Source of the DNA: Anaerolineae bacterium
Lineage (GTDB): Bacteria > Chloroflexota > Anaerolineae > Aggregatilineales > Phototrophicaceae
NCBI GenBank assembly: GCA_022820665.1
Contig: JAJEFB010000015.1
Coordinates: 1 to 64,000 of the forward strand
Direction of reading: 5' to 3'
DNA: 64,000 bases
The position numbers were made by a program, and so were the translations under genes. Under the pieces are notes generated by a model. That model was not told the origin of the DNA, searched no databases, and saw only the letters and a program-made list of their open reading frames with translations. Of this stretch, positions 1-11,014 are shown one piece after another; positions within the stretch are counted from its first letter, which is position 1, and each line of letters begins with the position of its first letter.

Positions 1-114
1 CCAGAAAGATTTGATTTCATATCCTTGATGCTTTATCCTAGAATTCATGACGTGACTCCAATTTGTATGCTTTGCTAGTACAACTAGCACGAATTGGTTT
101 TCACGTCATTTCTA

Positions 115-137
115 TTTCAACCGAAAAGGATACACTA
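115..137. repeat. Solitary terminal-repeat-like sequence
   Basis: This 23-base stretch (TTTCAACCGAAAAGG then ATACACTA) is nearly the same as the arms of the inverted-repeat element at 11655-11812. No partner arm is visible to its left, so it is either a solo end or one end of an element that starts outside the window. It abuts the dispersed repeat copy that starts at 139. Confidence 0.5.
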
Positions 138-138
138 C

Positions 139-207
139 CCGCTCGGCGGCAGCGAATCGTCTTGCCGCGCTCACGCAAAATAACAAACTCTTTCCGCTCG
201 CGCGGAT
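139..207 (+). repeat. Dispersed structured repeat, copy 1
   Basis: This 69 bp copy has the same length as the copy inside the gene at 4976-5044. I count 57 of 69 identical bases and no gaps between them. It starts CCGCTCGGCGGCAGCGAA, has a middle GCGCTCACGCAAAATAAC, and ends in a hairpin TCCGC-TCGC-GCGGA. It lies downstream of the groEL terminator. Confidence 0.75.
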
Positions 208-220
208 GGTGGTCTATTAA

Positions 221-250
221 AAAAGGGACTGTCAAGTGACAGTCCCTTTC
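221..250 (-). terminator. Rho-independent terminator of groES-groEL
   Basis: A perfect 13-bp stem (AAAGGGACTGTCA paired with TGACAGTCCCTTT) closes on a very short loop. Read on the minus strand it runs into a T tract. It sits 31 bases past the groEL stop codon. Confidence 0.85.
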
Positions 251-280
251 GGGTAACTCAACTGTTGGTCTTGAGCCGGC

Positions 281-2303
<2,023 letters not shown>

Positions 2304-2353
2304 TGTCTTTTCCTCTCTACAACTATCGTTGCAAGTGTCGATAATGAGAAACT

Positions 2354-2380
2354 TTAGCACTCGATAGCAAAGAGTGCCAA
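2354..2380 (-). promoter_or_regulatory. CIRCE operator (HrcA binding site)
   Basis: On the plus strand the inverted repeat reads TTAGCACTC, then 9 bases, then GAGTGCCAA. This differs from the classic CIRCE consensus (TTAGCACTC-N9-GAGTGCTAA) at one base. It lies between the promoter and groES, just downstream of the predicted transcription start, the usual place for HrcA repression of groESL. hrcA itself is not in the window. Confidence 0.93.
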
Positions 2381-2392
2381 ATTGTCAGCGAT

Positions 2393-2421
2393 AATTTAGC
2401 ATAATTAGATAAACAAGTCAA
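2393..2421 (-). promoter_or_regulatory. groESL sigma-70-type promoter
   Basis: On the minus strand TTGACT (2421-2416) is followed after 17 bases by TAAATT (2398-2393). The predicted start falls near 2386, directly ahead of the CIRCE operator, in a markedly AT-rich stretch. Confidence 0.75.
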
Positions 2422-2505
2422 CACACTTGGCAACGATAGAAGGTCTTTGCCAAAAATAATATGAATTTCTTATGCTTGATCTTGCGCTCAAATAACAGAC
2501 GGCAG

Positions 2506-4044
2506 TCAATCGCAACTGGATCTTCGGTACAACATGATACTTACATTCTGTATGTCGTCGTCTGTTCGACATCTTTCAAATTGTGAATGCAAGGCGTCTT
2601 GCCATATCGTTTCGTATCGTTCGGACTTGTCCAATTCGTAGACGAGCCAAACGCGCTCATGTCCGTTCAGTTTGCCGCGGAGCATAGCCGCAATTGAATC
2701 GTCATCGCTTTTGCCAAGTTCATAGCTATGTTCTATCGCTACATCGACGCCATGTTTCGCGAAATAAAAGTCTGCGACGCCACTGTAGACAACGGATTCA
2801 AAATACAAGTTTAACCCGTCGCTCCAGCCAGTCAGCAAGTCGCCCTCCAAGAAATCGTCTTGCAAATGGCGTTCTACCAGGTGTATCGGCAGCGTATTGT
2901 AGGAACGGACGAACTGACCGGCGCCGACGCGTCGCTGGAAGAGCAAACCGCTGGCGAGCCAAAATACAAGTATGCCTATCAGCACGAGCTTCCTGCGCGG
3001 GAGCGCCTCAAGCCCCTTGACCAGCAGCAGAATCATCAAGGGAAAGACAATCACGGCATAGCGCGTTCGCGGAAAGTCAATGACCCCCAACTCGTAATTG
3101 ACGATCACATAGAAAGCCATCGTCACCAATAGAATCACCCACAGGGCGATGGCAGTTCGATCCCGTTTCAAGGCGCGCGCGGCGGCCAGCGCGAAAAGCA
3201 ATAGGAACAAGTGGCTGGCATTAATGCCGAGGCTGGTGATCGCCCACAGTAAATCGAGAGAATCAAGTGCGTTGATCGCTTGCTCCGCCCGGCCTGTCGC
3301 GTAGGCTGTGCCTTGTATCAAAATGCGGAGCCAGGGCAAGAAGGCCAGCCCGGCGACCAAGAACGCGCCAGAAATGAGGAACCATCTGCGCGTCTTCGCC
3401 ACAAAAAAAACATGATATACGCCGAGCGCGCAAAGCATGGCTAAGCTGAAAATATGAGTATAGGCGAATAAGATACAGGCAAGGCACAAGGGCACAAGCT
3501 CGGCGCGAGTCGCCTGTCGGCTGCGGAGCGCGCGAAAATAGAGCCACAAGAGCAATAGCGCCGCCGCGACGAACATGGTGTACATGCGAATCGGCAGGTG
3601 CCAGATATTGTAGAACGCCAAGGACGCCAGCATCGTTGTGGCCAAAAAGCCCGCTTCCCGGCTGATCAAGCTCCGGCCCAGCCGATAAATCAGCGCCAGG
3701 CTTGCAATGCCGAAAAATACTGACAGCAGCTTAAGAGCAAGGGGGGACCAGTTGACCAGTTTTCCCCAAACATGCAGTAGCAGGAAGTAGCCTGGCACAT
3801 GCTGCTGACTCTTGACCATCAATCGATCCAGCACAGCGTCTATGCCCGCGGCTTGATCAAAGTAACCAGCGGTCGCCATGGAAAAGAGGCCATCCACGTA
3901 AATGGGATAATCGTCGAGCAGACGGACAGCAAAGGCGAATACGGCAAAAAGAATTCCCGCTATCGTCAACCAACTGTTGACGAGGCGGTCACAGCGCCTC
4001 GTCATTCTTCGCAAGTGCCCTTCAGGATGGCGTTTTAATTCCAT
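2506..4044 (-). CDS. GT39-like (PMT/ArnT-type) membrane glycosyltransferase
   Basis: This is a 512-residue polytopic membrane protein of the GT-C fold, probably transferring sugar from a lipid-phosphate donor on the outer face of the membrane. The first extracytoplasmic loop carries the acidic motif RLLDDYPIYVDG, as in family 39 enzymes. About ten hydrophobic segments follow, then a soluble C-terminal domain of about 120 residues ending RRSSCD. The ATG at 4044 follows GGAAGAA, and the TTG just before it is less likely. The gene is 27 bp behind a close paralogue (4072-5688) and probably cotranscribed with it. Substrate is unknown. Confidence 0.75.
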   Translation of the reverse strand: MELKRHPEGHLRRMTRRCDRLVNSWLTIAGILFAVFAFAVRLLDDYPIYVDGLFSMATAGYFDQAAGIDAVLDRLMVKSQQHVPGYFLLLHVWGKLVNWSPLALKLLSVFFGIASLALIYRLGRSLISREAGFLATTMLASLAFYNIWHLPIRMYTMFVAAALLLLWLYFRALRSRQATRAELVPLCLACILFAYTHIFSLAMLCALGVYHVFFVAKTRRWFLISGAFLVAGLAFLPWLRILIQGTAYATGRAEQAINALDSLDLLWAITSLGINASHLFLLLFALAAARALKRDRTAIALWVILLVTMAFYVIVNYELGVIDFPRTRYAVIVFPLMILLLVKGLEALPRRKLVLIGILVFWLASGLLFQRRVGAGQFVRSYNTLPIHLVERHLQDDFLEGDLLTGWSDGLNLYFESVVYSGVADFYFAKHGVDVAIEHSYELGKSDDDSIAAMLRGKLNGHERVWLVYELDKSERYETIWQDALHSQFERCRTDDDIQNVSIMLYRRSSCD

Positions 4045-4071
4045 CAAAAGTTCTTCCCAGCCTCGAAAGCG

Positions 4072-5688
4072 CTAATCGCAGCCCGGGCGCTGATAAAGCT
4101 CGATGGAAACCTTTGCCAGCGTCCTGTCACGGAAGCATCGCAGATGAGTAAGCGCCAGCGCGTCCTGATAGAGCTCTTGGAATCGAGCGGTATTGTCCAA
4201 TTCATAGGTCAACCAGATACGCCTGCGCCCGGCGAATCGTTCTGCCAGTGTCGCGCTGATTTCTGCGTCGCTTAGCTGTTGCAATACATAGGTATGCTGT
4301 ATGCCAATATCTACTGGATGATCAGCAAAGTAATAATCGATGACGCCGCCATAGGGCGTGCGATATTCAAAACTGAGCCCGCCCGACCAGCCAGCCAGTA
4401 AATCTCCCGGCTGCAGATCTTCGCGCAGATGCCGCTCGACCAGATGGATAGGAATCGTATTATATGAGCGCACGAAAATATCGGCGCCGACGCGGCGCTG
4501 GTACAAAAGCCCGCTGGCAATCCAAAACAGCAATATGCCCAAGGAGACCAGCTTCCACCGGTTCAATTGCGCCAGCCCTACATTAAGAAGCAGGATGACT
4601 ATAGGAAAGAGGACAACAAAATAACGCGACCGATGGAGATCTATGGCGCCGGTAGCTCGATTGACAGCCACGTAAAATGCGATAGCCGTTATCAAGATCG
4701 TCCACAACGCCAAAGACAGCGGTTCTTTTTTCCATACTTGCCTGACCGAAAGCGCCAGCAGTCCAAGAAAGAGTATGCTGGCATTCATGGACAGACTTAG
4801 GATCGTGGTCACTGTCTCGACCGGATTGAGAACGCGGATGTCCCCGAATTCTTCTCCGCCCGCAATTTCGGCTGTACCGGTCAAAAGCGTGCTCAACCAA
4901 GGCAGGATCGTAAGTCCGGCGAGTGCTCCCGCTGCCGCAACAAATAACCAATGACGCGACTTGGCTGCAACAACGCCGCTCGGCGGCAGCGAAATGGACC
5001 GCCGCGCTCGCGCAAAATATCGACTTCGTTCCGCTCGCGCGGATCCTGGCAAATTAAACAAGAGATGATGCAGCGCCAGACCCAGACCCACCGCCAAACT
5101 GAATATCTGCGAATACAAAAACAATATGCAAGCCAGGAACAAGAAGGCATAATGCCCGGGCGATGTCCTGTTGTGTACTACAGCGCGCAAGTAAATCCAC
5201 AGGAGCCAGAGTCCGGTCGCCACAAACAGGGTGTACATGCGAACCGGCAAGTACCAGAGATTGTAAAACGACAAAGACGCCAACATCACTATCGAGAAAA
5301 ACCCGGCTTCCCGCGAAACGAAATCCCGTGCCAAACGAAAAATGAGCGCCAGGCTCAAAATGCCGAAAAAGACGGAGAGCGTCCGCAGGAGCAGCGGATC
5401 CCACCCGGCGATTTTCCCCCAGACAAAAAGCGCCAGGAAGTATCCCGGCACATGCTGTTGGCTGACGTCTGTCAGTTTCTCAAATACCGACCTTAGATCT
5501 GACTCGGCTTCGAGACCACCCGCCGTAGCAATCGAACGCAAACCGTCGGGCAATATCGGATAATCGTCCAATAATCGCGTCGCCAGAGCAAAGGTCGCCA
5601 GGATCACGACCATAGCTGGCATCCAGCTTTGCGTCGCCCATGCGTAACCGTATTCTACTCGCAATTGCAGGGCTCGAAGTGTCGCCAT
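4072..5688 (-). CDS. GT39-like membrane glycosyltransferase carrying an in-frame repeat insertion
   Basis: This 538-residue paralogue of the downstream gene has the same plan: RLLDDYPILPDG in the first loop, about ten membrane segments, and a C-terminal soluble domain ending YQRPGCD. Aligned with its neighbour it has one large extra block. After HHLLF come about 28 residues (NLPGSARAERSR to SLPPSGV), then the shared sequence resumes at AKSRHWL (AKTRRWF in the neighbour). That block is encoded by 4972-5055, which holds a copy of the dispersed repeat. The frame is kept with no stop. The added peptide is Arg- and Ser-rich and falls in a loop between two membrane segments. The Shine-Dalgarno site is weak. 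Confidence 0.75.
   Translation of the reverse strand: MATLRALQLRVEYGYAWATQSWMPAMVVILATFALATRLLDDYPILPDGLRSIATAGGLEAESDLRSVFEKLTDVSQQHVPGYFLALFVWGKIAGWDPLLLRTLSVFFGILSLALIFRLARDFVSREAGFFSIVMLASLSFYNLWYLPVRMYTLFVATGLWLLWIYLRAVVHNRTSPGHYAFLFLACILFLYSQIFSLAVGLGLALHHLLFNLPGSARAERSRYFARARRSISLPPSGVVAAKSRHWLFVAAAGALAGLTILPWLSTLLTGTAEIAGGEEFGDIRVLNPVETVTTILSLSMNASILFLGLLALSVRQVWKKEPLSLALWTILITAIAFYVAVNRATGAIDLHRSRYFVVLFPIVILLLNVGLAQLNRWKLVSLGILLFWIASGLLYQRRVGADIFVRSYNTIPIHLVERHLREDLQPGDLLAGWSGGLSFEYRTPYGGVIDYYFADHPVDIGIQHTYVLQQLSDAEISATLAERFAGRRRIWLTYELDNTARFQELYQDALALTHLRCFRDRTLAKVSIELYQRPGCD
4976..5044 (+). repeat. Dispersed structured repeat, copy 2, inside a coding sequence
   Basis: This copy runs antisense to the host gene. 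It has the same 69 bp length as copy 1, with identical first 18 bases and an identical last 16 bases TTCCGCTCGCGCGGAT. The total extra DNA in the gene relative to its paralogue is about 84 bp (4972-5055), a multiple of three. Confidence 0.85.
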
Positions 5689-5705
5689 TCAGCATCCGAT
5701 ACCAG

Positions 5706-5795
5706 AGCCGCCGGCGCGTAACCGGCGAATCATCCACAAGAATGTCGCGCTCACACAAAATAATGAACCGGCATGACGCGAGAGGGCCGCGGTTA
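5706..5795 (+). repeat. Dispersed structured repeat, copy 3
   Basis: The copy has the order GCCG-CCGGCGCGTAAC-CGGCGAAT, then ACAAGAATGTCGCGCTCAC, then ACAAAATAAT. It fills most of the gap upstream of the 538-residue glycosyltransferase gene. The 3-prime hairpin is degenerate here. Confidence 0.7.
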
Positions 5796-5871
5796 AAATA
5801 ACAGGAACAGCCAGGCAATAGTACCAAAACCCCGGGTGAAAAGCAGGGCTGACCGGGCGCTCGGCCGCGCG

Positions 5872-7719
5872 CTACGGCTCGATTACCGCAATAGCACCCA
5901 GGTCATAGTAGCGTAACGCGCAGCGATTGGCAGGGTCTCGGCCCAGCGTGGTTACCCCAACATAGTCTGCCAAATCAAACTCAAGAGGCGCAACCGCTAC
6001 TGAACTTCGGCCGGCATCTCGCAGCGACAGGATCTGCTGATGCCGCTCATCCCACTCACCCGCGTATCGTTGAAAGCTGGGGATCAAAGTCCCGTTGCCG
6101 ATCACGATACCAAGCGTGATCAACACCGCCAGCGTCAAGCAAAGACGGACGGGCAATATCGAGCCAGTATTCGCTGACTGCGCGATCTGGCCGAGCGCGA
6201 TCCCGTAGAGCGCTCCCCATAGAAATCCCGGAAAAACCAGCGCAAAGGATGCCGGCGCCAATATGCGCGCATCCACGAAGCCGCGCCCAATCAGCGCAGT
6301 GAACACAATAGCCGCCAGCGAAATCAGCGCAATGACCAGCGCGAAAAGCGACAAGCAATGAAGTCTTCGGATCTGCGATGTTTTTGTAACCGTATCTAGT
6401 TGCCCGGTCCCAACATACAGGAGGCTGATTGCGCTCGTGAACAAGAAACTTGCCGCGCGATAGTGAATGCTGCGCGCCTGAGTCAGGGCGAAAAGCAGCG
6501 CCACAATGAACAAAACCAGGCTGATGAGCATCAGGTTGGCGGCCGCCGTTTCGCTCAACCATTGATCCAGGCGGTCACGCCGCTGAATTGCAACCAAGAA
6601 GCCGACAATCAAGAACAAATTGAGGGCGACGACCAGCAGATAAGCGGCGCTGAAGCGCCCGAAAAAGCGGAGGTCGTCGCTCACATGAGTCCAAAGCAAA
6701 GGTATCCAAAGCAACTGGAAAACAAGCCCGATCCAGATCTCGCGCTTTGGCAGCCGGGTAGATCTTAACTCGCTTGTCGGCGGTTGCGGTCGATAACTAA
6801 AACGAACAACAAGAAAGGAAATGCAGAAAAGTAACATGAAACCGGCAAAAGCGGGCGGATGTCCGACTCGTTGGAAGGTTTGGCTTAGTGTAGCCATCAA
6901 GAGACCTGAGGCGTCGCGAATCGCGTGACCAAACTGCGCGGCGTCTACGGCTGCCCGGGCAGCCAGCCCGGGGGACATCACCTGAAGCAGGAAGCCGACG
7001 AGTGTCGCAATCCATCCAGCGCCCACAACAATGACAAGGCTCCGCATCTTTCCCATACGCCAAAACACGACGATCGGCAGCAGGAAAAGCGACATCAATG
7101 TCAGTTGGAATGTGACAAAGATTTCCGAGGCTCCCGCTGTGCAAAAGCACAGAAGAGCGCCGGCTAATGCGGGGCGACCTACCCGCGCATCTGCGCCCGG
7201 TAGCAGGGCATGCGCGCATAGCGCCAGGTAAACCGTAAGCAGAGCCAGCGGCAGGGCGTAGTGCGTGCTCGCGGCAAACCAGTAATAGGACTGCGGGGAA
7301 TAGAACGCGTTTAAGCTGGCTGTTACGAAAGCGCAAGCGATCACTATCGCGCCCAATCGACGCGGGCGGAATCCCAATCCTTTCAAAACTGCGCCAGCCA
7401 GCCAGAAAGCGCCCAGCGTCCAAATGATGATTATGGTTATAGGCGTATACCGTGGCAGCAGTTCGTCAAGCGGGGCAATAGCGCTCTTGAGAAAGAAATT
7501 GGCGTAGCTCCCAGCCCAGTTGTTGAACCAGTAGAGAGTCCCTTGCCAGGCGCCCATCTCCCGACCGACGGCGATCGCGCAATAGTCATCGGACATCAGC
7601 CGACTGAATTGGCCGAGATAAGCGAACAATCCAAGCGGAAGGAGCGCAAACAAGAGTAGCAAGCGCTCAAATCGGCGGGGTGGCTGATGCCCTGTCGCTC
7701 TTGAACAATCTTCCGACAT
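5872..7719 (-). CDS. Polytopic membrane protein, possible GT-C-type glycosyltransferase (DUF6056-like)
   Basis: This 615-residue protein has about 12 hydrophobic segments. The first extracytoplasmic loop contains SRLMSDDYCAIAVG followed by WFNNWAGSYANFFLK. The twin acidic residues after the first membrane segment resemble the catalytic loop of GT-C enzymes (inference). It is clearly related to the protein at 12305-14104, which has DDFCVVA and NAWSGSYTRFFL in the same places. The DUF6056 label is from memory and unconfirmed. It lies within the envelope gene cluster, on the same strand as the glycosyltransferases downstream. The start at 7719 has little Shine-Dalgarno support. Confidence 0.6.
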   Translation of the reverse strand: MSEDCSRATGHQPPRRFERLLLLFALLPLGLFAYLGQFSRLMSDDYCAIAVGREMGAWQGTLYWFNNWAGSYANFFLKSAIAPLDELLPRYTPITIIIIWTLGAFWLAGAVLKGLGFRPRRLGAIVIACAFVTASLNAFYSPQSYYWFAASTHYALPLALLTVYLALCAHALLPGADARVGRPALAGALLCFCTAGASEIFVTFQLTLMSLFLLPIVVFWRMGKMRSLVIVVGAGWIATLVGFLLQVMSPGLAARAAVDAAQFGHAIRDASGLLMATLSQTFQRVGHPPAFAGFMLLFCISFLVVRFSYRPQPPTSELRSTRLPKREIWIGLVFQLLWIPLLWTHVSDDLRFFGRFSAAYLLVVALNLFLIVGFLVAIQRRDRLDQWLSETAAANLMLISLVLFIVALLFALTQARSIHYRAASFLFTSAISLLYVGTGQLDTVTKTSQIRRLHCLSLFALVIALISLAAIVFTALIGRGFVDARILAPASFALVFPGFLWGALYGIALGQIAQSANTGSILPVRLCLTLAVLITLGIVIGNGTLIPSFQRYAGEWDERHQQILSLRDAGRSSVAVAPLEFDLADYVGVTTLGRDPANRCALRYYDLGAIAVIEP

Positions 7720-7775
7720 GAACTAAATACTCTTATCAAAAGAACTAGCCGAATCGACTCTCGAATGCGAACTCA

Positions 7776-7866
7776 ACCGCTGGGCGCGTCATCGGCGAAC
7801 CGCACACAAGAATGCCGCGCTCACAGAAAATAACAAGCTTTTCTTCGCGCATAGGCAAGGCAGTTT
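7776..7866 (+). repeat. Dispersed structured repeat, copy 4
   Basis: This copy reads ACCG-CTGGGCGCGTCAT-CGGCGAA, then ACACAAGAATGCCGCGCTCAC, then AGAAAATAACAAGC, and lies in the gap between the 615-residue gene and the PBP-like gene. The 3-prime stem is imperfect. Confidence 0.7.
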
Positions 7867-7951
7867 CCTAAAGTAGATACAGACTTTCCAGTTGAAAGTA
7901 TTACGCGCGGAACTTGACACCCCAAAACTGCAGCCGCGAGCGAAGAGGTTC

Positions 7952-10900
7952 CTAATCCTCTTCTACTGTGGCAAGAAAGACAGAATCGGCGCTGTTCCCA
8001 ACTTGGTCGAAGGCCAAGGCGACGAAATTCAAGGTACCTGCGCCGAGGATTTCGTATTCGAATCCGTAGGGCCATTCGCGGTCGATGCCCAGCAATTCAG
8101 CATCTTGATAGAACTCGACGCGGTCGATTGACAAATTGTCGCTGGCATCCGCCAGCAAGGAAATGACGCGCTGCGCCGGATACTTCACCTCAGAGACGCC
8201 GTCACTCATCCGTAGCTCTACGGTTGGGGGCGTATTGTCCAGCGTTACCTGCCTGGTATCGGTAAAGGTTCCGCCATCATCCATGAGCGCGGTCAATTTC
8301 AAAGTATAAACGCCGTGCAGCTCGCTTGTATCCCAGGCGCTCCTCAGATCTACAGAAGTCGCTGGCGCGCTTACTCCGATGATCTCAATCCATTCTTGCG
8401 GGTTGACGCCGGCGCCGTATTCCAGCGCGTAATGGAGCGCGCTCTCTGCGTTGATACTCCCGGCAATCTCCACCAGGCCGCCGACGTAGGCAAAGTCCGG
8501 AGGTTGAAGCAATTGGGCGACTGGCGCCTCGGCGCTAATCCCGTCGCCCTCAAAGGCGCTTGGCGGCAAGGGTCTGCCGTCGGCAATCCACCAGTCGATG
8601 ATGTCATCAGGCGGCAGGAAATAAACCGCCGCGCGCCTTTGATTATCCGGGGTTGTCACCGTCGCCAATTGTCCGGTCAGGCTGTTGATCTCGACGGTTT
8701 GCCACAATGTATCACGGCCTAAGGATGTGCCGGCCGGAACGATTTCCCGACGCGTCGGGCAATGGTCGGTCGCGGGAGGCAACTGACCCGAAATCTCACA
8801 AACAAGAAATTCTTCAATATCCGCGGGCTTTGCCCAAGCCCTCGCCGGCAGATCGTCTCTAGCAGTGACATAATCCAACAGCGCTCGCCAAATTGGCGCC
8901 GAACCCGCGCGATCGTAGTGTTCCAAATCCATTGAGGTTCCATCGTCACGCGCGACATGCACAGCCACCACAATTTGTGGCGTGTATCCAACTGTCCAAC
9001 TATCACGCCGGTCGGCGCTCAAACCGTCAATAACAGCGGCGGGCTCCGCAGCTTGCAGCGCTTCGTCCGCCCTTTCCAGAATGCGCTGTCGGGACGTTTC
9101 ATCGGCCAGGACATCATTGACCAAATACGCCAGGCTTGGTTCGATCACAGGAGTCGCGTTCGATCGCTCCCGCGAGCCCGCGTATTGCCAAAGCAGGTTG
9201 TCCTCAGCGTCTGCAATCCTCAAGATAGCGACAGGATCCTGCCCGCGATAACCGGCGTCAAGGGGCTCGGTCGGCAAGCCATGCATCACGCCCATTGCCG
9301 CCAGCACGCTGTAGGCATAACCTGTATCCAGAACAGAGACCCCACTGCCGCGCTCGAGTATATCGAGGTTGATACGGTTTTCGTCCAGGCTATTGAATCC
9401 CAGTCTATGGGCAGTGCGAATGACTTGCCCCATTCCGCGGCTATTGGCGACTTGAACAGCGGGCGGCAGCAAGGCAGCGGACATGGCGTCGCGCAGATTC
9501 AAGGGACCTTGAAACTGCCCGTCAGGGTTGGCTGGCGTATAAATGAGCCCATCCGCCTGTCCTGGATACACCTGTGGAATATCGTATACCATGGTTGCCG
9601 GGGTATACAGTCGGCGCAGGAAGCCTTCAATGTATACGAATGGCTGAAGAACTACGCCTGGCTGGCGCGTCGCCAGTTGAGCGTTGCCCGACATGCTCAG
9701 GATCACGCCGCTTTCAACGTCCAGTATCACCGTCGTGACCTTGTCCGGAGCGGCGGCTACGGGCGCGATAGACAAGAGTTCACGCGCCGCGATACATTTC
9801 GCGTCCTGGCTCCGCCGGGTCTCCGCCGCGCTGGAGCCGCCGCGCAACTGCTGCAAGTGCGCGCGCGCCAGGCACTCGGACTGCAAGTAGAGATCCAGAT
9901 CAAGCGAGGTTGTAATACGCAAGCCACCGCGCGCCAAAAGCCGAGCGCCATCGTAACCCAAATTGTCGAGAATAATTTGCGCCTGCCGCCGGGCATACAG
10001 GTTGAACTCAGGCGCAATTTCAGGAAGTCGATTGATCTTTTCTATCGTCATCCGGGCGCTCGCTTTCGACGCCCCGTCATAGGCCACTCTGTCGATAAAT
10101 CCCAGGTTCAGCGCTTCCAGCAGCAGATCCGCAGCCGCTTGGCGCGCCCCCCGTTCATCATCAATAGGATTCTGCCGCGGCGACAGAGGTATTGCCGCCA
10201 GAAGCGCCGCATCCGCCAAATCAAGTTCCGCCGCGGATTTACCCAGGTAGACCCGGGCAGCCGCTTCAATGCCGAAAGCCTCATTGCCGTAGTAATTCGT
10301 ATTGAGATGCAGTTCCAATAGTTCATCCGCGGAGAAGCGCCTTTTGCTCTCGGCTATCAGCGTCAGCTCCAGCAAGGAATCGTCCAAGCCGCTCGAACGG
10401 GCGCTGGGCAAGAAGACGTTTTGCGCCAAGCGGTCAAGGACGCCCGTTTCCTTGAGGATCGGCGTCCCCAGCATGTAGCGCCATACTTGCAACAGGCTTT
10501 GCGCGGGATCAGAACTGGCGTTAATCTCGCGGCCTTGGTTTTCCGCAGCCAGGGTAAGGGCGCCGACGAAACTGGGAATCCCCTCTAGTGTCACAGGACT
10601 CCGCTCTTTCCCGAGCGGATCCTGCACAGTATAGATAAGGGTCTCGCCGCTTCGATCAAAGAAACGCGTTACACTTCTTTCGGGGTCGGGGACCGTAAGC
10701 GCATCCGTTGGCGGGAAGGCGCTCGCGGCTTGCGCATAGAGCCATATGGCCAGCGCCAGCGCAGCAATCAAGGGCAACAGACAGATCAGGGCTGGCACGC
10801 CCACGATCAGCACAAGCCAAAATGCGGCCCGTCGGCTCTGGAATCTCTTGCGATGCTTGCGGGCATGACGGCGGCGGATGATATGAGCAACTGTGGGCAT
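7952..10900 (-). CDS. Class A PBP homologue lacking transpeptidase active-site motifs (pseudoenzyme)
   Basis: This 982-residue protein has a basic N-terminus, one membrane anchor (about residues 28-55), a GT51 transglycosylase-like domain, a transpeptidase-like domain and a C-terminal extension of two Ig-like modules (from about residue 780). The fold is clear from stretches such as ELLELHLNTNYYGN and SWTVGYTPQIVVAVHV. The catalytic serine motif SxxK is VVLQ (V416-Q419), SxN is ALL (476-478), and KTG is IDG (624-626). In the GT51 part the two Glu positions may survive (E120, E178), but the STITQQ and RK motifs are gone. It probably serves a structural or binding role rather than cross-linking. 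The start follows GAGGA. No frameshift is seen. Confidence 0.85.
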   Translation of the reverse strand: MPTVAHIIRRRHARKHRKRFQSRRAAFWLVLIVGVPALICLLPLIAALALAIWLYAQAASAFPPTDALTVPDPERSVTRFFDRSGETLIYTVQDPLGKERSPVTLEGIPSFVGALTLAAENQGREINASSDPAQSLLQVWRYMLGTPILKETGVLDRLAQNVFLPSARSSGLDDSLLELTLIAESKRRFSADELLELHLNTNYYGNEAFGIEAAARVYLGKSAAELDLADAALLAAIPLSPRQNPIDDERGARQAAADLLLEALNLGFIDRVAYDGASKASARMTIEKINRLPEIAPEFNLYARRQAQIILDNLGYDGARLLARGGLRITTSLDLDLYLQSECLARAHLQQLRGGSSAAETRRSQDAKCIAARELLSIAPVAAAPDKVTTVILDVESGVILSMSGNAQLATRQPGVVLQPFVYIEGFLRRLYTPATMVYDIPQVYPGQADGLIYTPANPDGQFQGPLNLRDAMSAALLPPAVQVANSRGMGQVIRTAHRLGFNSLDENRINLDILERGSGVSVLDTGYAYSVLAAMGVMHGLPTEPLDAGYRGQDPVAILRIADAEDNLLWQYAGSRERSNATPVIEPSLAYLVNDVLADETSRQRILERADEALQAAEPAAVIDGLSADRRDSWTVGYTPQIVVAVHVARDDGTSMDLEHYDRAGSAPIWRALLDYVTARDDLPARAWAKPADIEEFLVCEISGQLPPATDHCPTRREIVPAGTSLGRDTLWQTVEINSLTGQLATVTTPDNQRRAAVYFLPPDDIIDWWIADGRPLPPSAFEGDGISAEAPVAQLLQPPDFAYVGGLVEIAGSINAESALHYALEYGAGVNPQEWIEIIGVSAPATSVDLRSAWDTSELHGVYTLKLTALMDDGGTFTDTRQVTLDNTPPTVELRMSDGVSEVKYPAQRVISLLADASDNLSIDRVEFYQDAELLGIDREWPYGFEYEILGAGTLNFVALAFDQVGNSADSVFLATVEED

Positions 10901-11014
10901 GCCCTGTCCTCAGACTGAGTTGCTGCTATTGCTTAATCGAGAGAGATGTTGACTGGCATACAATCTGGACGCGCCATTGTCGCATGACTGCGGCGACAAC
11001 CGCGACATCCCGGA

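Noticed and set aside
7952..10900. PBP-like gene as a decaying pseudogene
   Set aside because: The frame is intact over 982 codons with a normal start and ribosome binding site, and structural motifs other than the active site are kept, so an inactive but functional protein is more likely.
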